A DNA stretch of 13,799 bases from Bacteroidota bacterium. Its GTDB lineage: Bacteria > Bacteroidota > Ignavibacteria > Ignavibacteriales > Ignavibacteriaceae. This document shows, in pieces, positions 8,516 to 13,799 of this stretch. A program made the position numbers and the translations under genes. The DNA is taken from NCBI GenBank assembly GCA_023453665.1, contig JAEXTA010000090.1, positions 1-13,799 on the forward strand, given 5' to 3'. How positions within the stretch are numbered: the first letter of the stretch is position 1; every line of letters starts with the position of its first letter. The notes under the pieces were generated by a model that was not told where the DNA came from, made no database searches, and saw nothing but the letters and a program-made list of their open reading frames with translations.

Positions 8516-9784
8516 TTATTCTGAATAAAAATTAATCATCTTCTCAATTGCATCTTTACAAACCGGGCAAAAATTATCTACAGAAATTGATTTCATTGAA
8601 CAATCCTGCTTTGGTCTGTAAACTCCTTTAGCTACATAACCTCCGCCTTCAAAAGCGCCGACAATCTTTTCATACTTCTTGTCTGATGGGGTTGGAACCG
8701 GTATATCGTTATCAACAAGATTCTTCCACTTTGATTCGAAATTAACCAATGTAGTAATATTCGGTTCCAAAGGTTCAACATCGAGAGGATAAAAATCATT
8801 GTAGGCTACATCTGATGTATAATATTCATCTGCCAGAAATGCGAAACCATGTCCAAACTCATGAGCGAATACATATTCTTCATATTTATTTTTACTTACA
8901 CAAACTGAATAATGATTGTAAATAGCACCGCCGCCGTATTTATCAGAATTAACGAGTATGTAGATCTGATCATAAGGCGCGTTTGATGCAACATCACGCA
9001 ATGATTTATTGTCAGAGGTCATCAGGTAACGTTCCAGGTCAAATGTATAGAAGGTAGAATTAACAAGAGTATTTTTCCAGATATTGTCCGCAGGTATATC
9101 AGTTCCTGATTCTTTTGAAGGTGCGGTAACTCCCCAGATGTTAAATTTATCTTTGTTTTCTTTGTAAGGTGTAGCTTTAAAAAGAAAACCGGAAAATTTT
9201 TCGCAGTCTTTTTTGAATAGTTCCATCTCAGATGCAGTGTAACCATCCGGAATGATTACAACATCAACCTTCTGTGAAGGATCACCGGAATAGACAACTT
9301 TGAAAGAATCGTAAGTTTTATTTCTCTCTTTTTTAATGAAATAGTTTGCAGGATCAATTTTATATTCAAATTTTTTGATAAGATTATTTTTTTTATCTCT
9401 GCCATAAAATTCAGCAATACACTTCTTTTTGGGAAAAGGCATTGTGACTGTTTCACTGAAAGATTTTGAAGTCACAGTTGCTTCATCGGTTGTCTGCCAT
9501 TCGTGAAATAAAGTTGAATATGTTCTTGAATATATTTCTTTCTGAGTTTGTTCATCACGAAGTACAAATTTATAACTGCCGTAATTAAATATATCAATCA
9601 GGTTAACTTTTGAGCCACCCCAGTAAGGTTCTTCAATCAGTTCATCAAAAGTATAAAAGTCATTGTTTTTATCACCGCTATGGAAATAGTCAAGGCGAAG
9701 TGTTTTGTTTTCAAAATATTCTTCAAAATTAATTTGTGCAAATGTTAATGAAGAAAAACAGAGCATAAGGATAAGTGATTTCAT
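8516..9784 (-). CDS. Secreted zinc metallopeptidase, M64 (IgA peptidase) family
   Basis: This is a 422-residue exported metallopeptidase. Residues 1-16 (MKSLILMLCFSSLTFA) form a signal peptide with likely cleavage before Gln17. Cys9 does not sit in a good lipobox, so a periplasmic or released protein is more likely than a lipoprotein. Residues ~20-145 are a beta-rich N-terminal region. The catalytic part begins near VDVVIIPDGYT (173-183), a typical M64 opening. The zinc motif HEFGH (His308, Glu309, His312) is followed by AFLADEYY, another M64 mark. A Cys cluster near the C-terminus (Cys395, Cys406, Cys409; MKS and FCPVC nearby) may form disulphides or a structural site. The family was named for IgA cleavage in Clostridium, but most environmental members have unknown substrates, and nothing here suggests a host. 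The ATG is followed at once by the signal peptide; the ribosome site is weak (CGGG). It sits between the MscS and PP2C genes. Confidence 0.9.
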   Translation of the reverse strand: MKSLILMLCFSSLTFAQINFEEYFENKTLRLDYFHSGDKNNDFYTFDELIEEPYWGGSKVNLIDIFNYGSYKFVLRDEQTQKEIYSRTYSTLFHEWQTTDEATVTSKSFSETVTMPFPKKKCIAEFYGRDKKNNLIKKFEYKIDPANYFIKKERNKTYDSFKVVYSGDPSQKVDVVIIPDGYTASEMELFKKDCEKFSGFLFKATPYKENKDKFNIWGVTAPSKESGTDIPADNIWKNTLVNSTFYTFDLERYLMTSDNKSLRDVASNAPYDQIYILVNSDKYGGGAIYNHYSVCVSKNKYEEYVFAHEFGHGFAFLADEYYTSDVAYNDFYPLDVEPLEPNITTLVNFESKWKNLVDNDIPVPTPSDKKYEKIVGAFEGGGYVAKGVYRPKQDCSMKSISVDNFCPVCKDAIEKMINFYSE

Positions 9785-9813
9785 ATAGAACCCGATCTTT
9801 ATTTGGAAATGAA

Positions 9814-10950
9814 TTATGTTTTTTTGTTTGGATCATTAATGTGGACAACCCTTTGCGGGAATGGTATTTCAATATTCTGCTTAATAAACTCCTCGTATAT
9901 TTTTTCCCTTAATTCACACTGTAATGAAAAAGCATTTCTGTAATCTTCCGTTCGGACTGAAAGCCGGACATTAACTGCTGAATCACCAAATGACATTAAA
10001 TTTAATTCTGGCTGAAAATCTTTCAACACCAATGGATGTTGATTCGCAATTCCTAAAACAATGTCTCTTACTTTTTTTACGTCGGTTCCATAAGCAACCC
10101 CGACTTCAACCAAAACCCTGGTGTTGATATTGGGATAAGTAATATTAATGATTTGAGATTTTACAATTTCATTATTGGGTATGATGAGAATATTATTATC
10201 AAAGTCGATGATCTTTGTACTTCTAACTCCGATTTCTACAACATCGCCTGTTTGATTATTTCCGAATCTTATCCTGTCGCCGATGCGGAAAGGCCTGTCA
10301 AGCATAATTATAAACCCGGAAATCATATTTGAAAGAGTATCCTGCGCTGCAAGTGCTATAGCAAGAGATCCAACACCAAGAGAAACCAAAAGTCCGCTTA
10401 TATCAACATTAAACTTTGAAAGAACTATTACGATACATATAGCAGCATAAACGAACCTGGCAATTTTTTTAAGCAGAGGGAAAAGACTTCCGCTCAGGTT
10501 TCTGTTTTCCTCAGATTTGATTTTATTTGTATACCAGTCGAATCCAAGATTAATGACTTTAAAACCGGTTACAAGCACTAAAATCATTAACACAACGAAC
10601 AATATATATTCAGAGGCTAAGACTAAATCATCGAGATAAGGATAATTCTGTTCGAGGTTCAGTTTGGAAGTACCAATGATAAAAAGATATTCACTGACAA
10701 GATTTCTCAGACTTAAATATATACTGCCTAATATCAGACTTCTGTAAAGGAGTGATTCAAAAAGTGCAAGTAGTTTATCATCGAGATCAGTTTCAGTTTT
10801 ACTTACGAATGGTTTAAGAATTTTTTTTGATATAAAACTGACAAGTTTAGATAAAAATATTCCTATAATAATAATGAGTGCGGATATTACTATTTGATAG
10901 AGAATGTCACTTGCAAGTAAATCCCGTAAAGATGTAAACAATGAAGTCAT
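9814..10950 (-). CDS. MscS-family mechanosensitive ion channel
   Basis: This 378-residue inner-membrane channel of the small-conductance mechanosensitive family is likely to open under membrane tension and release solutes during osmotic downshift. Membrane segments are seen at ~16-39, ~67-92, ~111-135 and ~163-179. The pore helix follows at ~183-217 and is rich in Gly/Ala (SLGVGSLAIALAAQDTLSNM). The beta domain opens with DRPFRIGDRIRF (218-229), the standard MscS turn after the pore, and the C-terminal mixed domain ends at NIEIPFPQRVVH (359-370). Four or more helices before the beta domain make it longer than E. coli MscS, as in many YbdG/YnaI-like members. The ATG overlaps the pyrE TGA by four bases (ATGA), with a GAGGA 10 bases upstream inside pyrE, so translation is probably coupled. 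The M64 gene follows 29 bases downstream. Confidence 0.93.
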   Translation of the reverse strand: MTSLFTSLRDLLASDILYQIVISALIIIIGIFLSKLVSFISKKILKPFVSKTETDLDDKLLALFESLLYRSLILGSIYLSLRNLVSEYLFIIGTSKLNLEQNYPYLDDLVLASEYILFVVLMILVLVTGFKVINLGFDWYTNKIKSEENRNLSGSLFPLLKKIARFVYAAICIVIVLSKFNVDISGLLVSLGVGSLAIALAAQDTLSNMISGFIIMLDRPFRIGDRIRFGNNQTGDVVEIGVRSTKIIDFDNNILIIPNNEIVKSQIINITYPNINTRVLVEVGVAYGTDVKKVRDIVLGIANQHPLVLKDFQPELNLMSFGDSAVNVRLSVRTEDYRNAFSLQCELREKIYEEFIKQNIEIPFPQRVVHINDPNKKT

Positions 10951-11531
10951 CTAATGAGTTTCCTCGAACCCGGTTTTATTAATTCTATTCCCTTCTTACA
11001 CAGTTCACATTCATCACCGTTAAAAGAAACAGCCTCAATTTGCATTGTGCTGAATTGCGGGTAACCGAAATTTACTTTGCCATTACTTCGGTCAACGATA
11101 TATCCTACACCAACAACTTCAGCTCCGAAAGATTTGACTATATCAATCACCTCAAAAACTGAACCGCCTGTTGTAACTACATCTTCACACACTAAAACTT
11201 TTTCACCTTCAGCGAGTGAGAATCCTCTTCTTAAAACTAATGACTTATCTTCGCGCTCGGCAAATATGCTTCTTTTCTTTAATAACCTGGCAACTTCCTG
11301 ACCGACAACAATACCACCAATTGCAGGTGCAATTACCGTATCAATAACATTTGACTTAAAATGATCTGCAATTTTTGAACATAACAATTCTGAATACTCG
11401 GGATGCTGAAGTACCTTTGCACACTGGAAATAAATATTGCTGTGTCTTCCTGAAGTAAGCAGAAAATGTCCTTCGAGCAAAGCACCGGTTTGTCTGAAAA
11501 TGTTCAGAACATAATTTTCACTTGAATTCAT
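10947..11531 (-). CDS. pyrE: Orotate phosphoribosyltransferase, Thermus-type
   Basis: PyrE joins orotate to PRPP to give orotidine 5'-phosphate, the fifth step of pyrimidine synthesis, in the cytoplasm. The 194-residue protein has the opening block LTSGRHSNIYFQCAKVL (25-41), the loop IAPAIGGIVVGQEVAR (67-82), the flexible-loop region FAEREDKSLVLRRGF (90-104) and the PRPP motif VLVCEDVVTTGGS (112-124, acidic pair Glu116-Asp117). The SGRHSNIYFQCAK block and the C-terminal CELCKKG...KPGSRK place it with the Thermus-type branch rather than the E. coli type. The ATG at 11529-11531 has an AAGG 11 bases upstream, slightly long. The gene overlaps the MscS gene by four bases. No other pyr gene is present in the window. 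Confidence 0.95.
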   Translation of the reverse strand: MNSSENYVLNIFRQTGALLEGHFLLTSGRHSNIYFQCAKVLQHPEYSELLCSKIADHFKSNVIDTVIAPAIGGIVVGQEVARLLKKRSIFAEREDKSLVLRRGFSLAEGEKVLVCEDVVTTGGSVFEVIDIVKSFGAEVVGVGYIVDRSNGKVNFGYPQFSTMQIEAVSFNGDECELCKKGIELIKPGSRKLIR

Positions 11532-11614
11532 CAGAGTTTTTCCCTTCTGTTAGCTTAAGGCTAATCCCCGTTAAAATTAAATATGTTTTTGTTTTGATAA
11601 GCAGGTTTAATCCT
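11532..11614 (-). other. phhB-pyrE intergenic region
   Basis: This 83-base AT-rich gap is the longest on the - strand apart from the clpC-phhB junction. It holds a small hairpin (TTAGC at 11550-11554, GCTAA at 11560-11564, 5-base loop) with no T-run after it on the - strand, so it is not a normal terminator. The pyrE ribosome site (AAGGG on the - strand, 11542-11546) lies downstream. I see no convincing promoter, so whether phhB and pyrE share a transcript stays open. Confidence 0.4.
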
Positions 11615-11896
11615 TTAAATGAGTCCGTCAATTTTTGATGCAAGGATAAAATCATTTTCAGTGACACCGCCTTCGCTGTGTGTGGAAATCGTAACGCGTA
11701 CTTTATTCCATCCGTAAATTAAAATATCAGGATGATGATTCATTTCTTCTGAAGGCACTGCAATTTCATTAATCAGTTTTATTGCGGATATAAAATCTTT
11801 AAGAATGAATTCTTTTTCCAACTGGTTATTGCTAAAGCTCCAGCCTTTAATACTTCCTAGTTTTCTCTGAATTTCATTTGTTGTAAGTACAGCCAT
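11615..11896 (-). CDS. phhB: Pterin-4a-carbinolamine dehydratase
   Basis: This enzyme dehydrates 4a-hydroxy-tetrahydrobiopterin, recycling the pterin cofactor of aromatic amino acid hydroxylases; in bacteria without such hydroxylases its role is unclear. The 93-residue product has the family signature EEMNHHPDI (51-59, His54-His55), the VRVTISTH strand (67-73) with His73, and GVTENDFILASKID (77-90). Length is typical. I start it at the ATG at 11894-11896: a GGAG lies five bases upstream and the protein then begins MAVLTTNEIQRKL, matching family members. An in-frame ATG ten codons further upstream (11924-11926) would add MQLIHKDGVL, cover that ribosome site and lie in the likely promoter. No phenylalanine hydroxylase is nearby. 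Confidence 0.92.
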   Translation of the reverse strand: MAVLTTNEIQRKLGSIKGWSFSNNQLEKEFILKDFISAIKLINEIAVPSEEMNHHPDILIYGWNKVRVTISTHSEGGVTENDFILASKIDGLI

Positions 11897-11901
11897 CAAG
11901 A

Positions 11902-11905
11902 CTCC
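11902..11905 (-). promoter_or_regulatory. Ribosome binding site that decides the phhB start
   Basis: On the - strand GGAG is followed by TCTTG and then the ATG at 11896. The five-base spacing and strong core favour this start over the in-frame ATG at 11926, whose upstream region has no comparable site. Confidence 0.65.
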
Positions 11906-11923
11906 ATCTTTATGTATTAGTTG

Positions 11924-11931
11924 CAAATTTA
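11924..11931 (-). promoter_or_regulatory. Possible Bacteroidota-type -7 box (TAAATTTG) upstream of phhB
   Basis: The - strand reads TAAATTTG, a full match to the TAnnTTTG -7 element known from Bacteroidota. Nineteen bases further upstream is TTTC, one mismatch from the TTTG -33 element; it falls in the loop of the clpC terminator. The distance to the phhB ATG (27 bases) would leave a short leader. This is a short motif in AT-rich DNA, and use of this promoter type in the host is assumed. Confidence 0.3.
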
Positions 11932-11934
11932 GAC

Positions 11935-11966
11935 AAAAAAAAGCGTATTAGAAATAATACGCTTTT
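11935..11966 (-). terminator. Intrinsic terminator after clpC
   Basis: A perfect 12-base inverted repeat (AAAAGCGTATTA at 11939-11950 and TAATACGCTTTT at 11955-11966) encloses a 4-base loop (GAAA on +, TTTC on -). On the - strand the second arm runs into eight T residues (11935-11942). It begins 22 bases after the clpC TAA, the normal place for a rho-independent terminator. It therefore ends the clpC transcript and separates it from phhB. On the + strand the stem is followed by only four T, and no + strand gene needs it. Confidence 0.88.
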
Positions 11967-11988
11967 GTAATTGAAATGTTTATTTATT

Positions 11989-13799
11989 TTAATTTGAATC
12001 AGTCTTTTCCTTTGCCTCGTTTGAAATATCAGAATTGCTATCGTCATTTATGAAGACGAGTTCATCCGTATTTTCAAAATGTTTGGCAATTATTGTTGAA
12101 CCATCTTTGAAAGAACTTCTCAGGATTTCTTCAGCAAGAGGATCTTCAACATACTTTTGAATTGCTCTCCGTAAAGGTCTTGCGCCATATTTTTGATCGA
12201 ATCCTTTATCTACCAGGAAGTGTCTTGCTGTTTGATCAAGAGTTAATTCCAGTTTGTTCTCTTTGATATTTTTGAACAGATCCTGTAACTCAATATCAAT
12301 TATTTTTAGTATGTCTTCTTTTTCTAGATTTCTAAAAACTATTGCTTCATCAATCCTGTTAAGAAACTCTGGATTAAAAAGTTTTCTCATTGCATCTTCT
12401 ACAGTATTCTTAAGACTTGAGTACCTGTCTTCAGCCTTTTCTCCGCCAAAACCGAATGAGCCGATATTTTTAATATCTCTCGCCCCGATGTTTGAAGTCA
12501 TAATAATAATGGTGTTCTTAAAATCTACTCTTCTTCCTAAACTGTCTGTAAGAACTCCATCATCAAGCACCTGAAGAAGTATGCTGAAAATATCAGGATG
12601 TGCTTTTTCAATTTCATCAAACAAGACGACTGAATAAGGTTTACGTCTTACTTTTTCGGTTAGCTGTCCGCCTTCTTCATAACCTACATATCCCGGAGGT
12701 GCGCCAACCAGACGTGAGAGTGAAAATTTTTCCATGTATTCGCTCATATCAATTCTTATCAAAGCGTTTTCAGAATCGAAAAGATATTGAGCAAGCACTT
12801 TACACAATTCTGTTTTTCCAACGCCTGTTGGACCGAGGAAAATGAAACTGCCAATTGGCCTGTTCGGATTTTTTAATCCGGCACGTGTCCTTCGAATCGC
12901 TTTTGTTAACTTTGAAACTGCTTCATCCTGTCCAACGATGAAATTTTTCAATGCATCTTCCATATGCAGAAGTTTTTCAGATTCAGTCTGCGCAACACGA
13001 TTAACAGGAATTCCGGTCATCATTGCGACTACGGTTGCAATATCTTCTTCTACCACATCGTGAACAATATCCCGAGTTTTAATTTCCCAGTTCCTCTTTG
13101 CTGTTTCCAGTTCTGACTGCAAATTACGTTCTCTGTCTCTAAGCCTTGCTGCTTCTTCATAATCCTGGCGTTTAACAACAGCAGCTTTTTCCTGACGAAC
13201 TTTGTCGATATCGCCTTCAAGATCAAGTACTTCTTTTGGCACTTCAAAATTGCCCATATGAACTCTTGAACCTGCTTCATCAAGTACATCAATGGCTTTA
13301 TCCGGAAGATGTCTGTCGGTTATATAACGGTTACTTAATTTCACAGCAGAATCAATAGCATCTTTTGTGTATTTAACATGGTGATGTTCTTCATACTTAA
13401 ATTTTATATTGTTAAGTATTTGAAGAGTCTCATCATAACTTGGCGGTTCAACCATTACTTTCTGGAAACGTCGGTCTAAAGCGCCGTCAGTTTCAATGTG
13501 TTTTCTATATTCATCAAGAGTGGTGGCACCAATACACTGAATATCACCTCTTGCTAATGCAGGTTTAAACATGTTTGAAGCATCAAGTGATCCCGAAGCG
13601 CCGCCTGCGCCAACAATAGTATGAAGTTCGTCGATAAAAAGAATCACGTCTCTTGCTTTTTCCAGTTCGTTCATCAATGCTTTCATTCTTTCTTCAAACT
13701 GACCGCGGTATTTTGTTCCTGCAACTAAACCTGCTAAATCTAAAGTTACCACACGTTTTTCCTGCAGAATACGCGGAACTTTTTTCTGTATAATACGAA
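11989..13799 (-). CDS. clpC: ATP-dependent Clp protease unfoldase subunit ClpC (N-terminal part outside window)
   Basis: ClpC is a two-ring AAA+ unfoldase that feeds proteins to the ClpP peptidase in protein quality control. The frame stays open to the window edge, so the GTG at 13752 is internal: the preceding visible residues (RIIQKKVPRILQEKR) align with known ClpC. About 602 residues are visible; the N-domain and first Walker A are missing. Counting from the first full codon, the first-ring Walker B is VILFIDELH (51-59), with Arg fingers in ALDRRF (106-111). A middle domain has a UVR motif around DYEEAARLRDRERN (212-225). The second-ring Walker A is GPTGVGKT (322-329), Walker B VVLFDE (390-395), sensor 1 TSN (434-436), Arg finger in FLNRIDE (478-484) and sensor 2 GARPLRR (538-544). 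FGF (448-450) matches the ClpP-docking tripeptide. UVR plus this middle domain favours ClpC over ClpA or ClpB. An acidic polar tail ends the protein. Confidence 0.96.
   Translation of the reverse strand, partial: RIIQKKVPRILQEKRVVTLDLAGLVAGTKYRGQFEERMKALMNELEKARDVILFIDELHTIVGAGGASGSLDASNMFKPALARGDIQCIGATTLDEYRKHIETDGALDRRFQKVMVEPPSYDETLQILNNIKFKYEEHHHVKYTKDAIDSAVKLSNRYITDRHLPDKAIDVLDEAGSRVHMGNFEVPKEVLDLEGDIDKVRQEKAAVVKRQDYEEAARLRDRERNLQSELETAKRNWEIKTRDIVHDVVEEDIATVVAMMTGIPVNRVAQTESEKLLHMEDALKNFIVGQDEAVSKLTKAIRRTRAGLKNPNRPIGSFIFLGPTGVGKTELCKVLAQYLFDSENALIRIDMSEYMEKFSLSRLVGAPPGYVGYEEGGQLTEKVRRKPYSVVLFDEIEKAHPDIFSILLQVLDDGVLTDSLGRRVDFKNTIIIMTSNIGARDIKNIGSFGFGGEKAEDRYSSLKNTVEDAMRKLFNPEFLNRIDEAIVFRNLEKEDILKIIDIELQDLFKNIKENKLELTLDQTARHFLVDKGFDQKYGARPLRRAIQKYVEDPLAEEILRSSFKDGSTIIAKHFENTDELVFINDDSNSDISNEAKEKTDSN

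Noticed and set aside
8516..9784. M64 peptidase as a lipoprotein through Cys9
   Set aside because: The residues before Cys9 (LML) do not form a lipobox, and a standard cleavage site FAQ follows at 15-17.
11550..11564. TTAGC/GCTAA hairpin upstream of pyrE as an attenuator
   Set aside because: The stem is only five pairs, no T-run follows, and no competing fold or leader peptide is seen.
11989..13752. GTG at 13752 as the clpC start
   Set aside because: The frame continues upstream to the window edge with residues matching ClpC, and a protein starting there would lack the first Walker A.
1..13799. tRNA, rRNA, CRISPR, insertion sequence, prophage or defence genes
   Set aside because: No cloverleaf-like segment, regularly spaced repeat, transposase, integrase or nuclease motif was seen; nearly all bases belong to the nine genes listed.

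Overview
The window is AT-rich, almost fully coding, and holds nine chromosomal genes with no mobile element, RNA gene or CRISPR. The mix points to a Bacteroidota/Chlorobi-group bacterium, most likely Ignavibacteria-like: a very long multi-PAS hybrid kinase, a Thermus-type PyrE, a secreted M64 peptidase, ClpC, and variable Shine-Dalgarno sites. This placement is an inference from gene content and composition, not from a marker gene.

Layout. The left part (1-5819, + strand) carries two sensor kinases in tandem: the 3' part of a PAS histidine kinase cut by the window edge, then a 1661-residue membrane hybrid kinase with an extracytoplasmic sensor, six PAS domains, one GAF domain, a kinase core and a receiver. 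They face a long - strand block across a 55-base convergent gap. Read in its own direction, the - strand block is clpC (cut by the right edge), an intrinsic terminator, then PCD (phhB), pyrE, an MscS-type channel, a secreted M64 peptidase, a GAF-SpoIIE (PP2C) phosphatase and a succinate-semialdehyde-type aldehyde dehydrogenase. From pyrE to the dehydrogenase the junctions are -4, 29, 33 and 10 bases, so these five are probably one transcript. phhB lies 83 bases upstream and may belong to it.

Functional reading. Several genes fit sensing and envelope or protein stress: two kinases, a signalling phosphatase, a mechanosensitive channel, an exported metallopeptidase and the ClpC unfoldase. They sit beside housekeeping metabolism (PyrE, PCD, aldehyde dehydrogenase). 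No gene forms a recognisable new defence, secretion or biosynthetic system. The most interesting points are the kinase architecture, the mixed-function operon with an orphan GAF-PP2C phosphatase and an M64 peptidase, and a possible promoter overlapping the clpC terminator.
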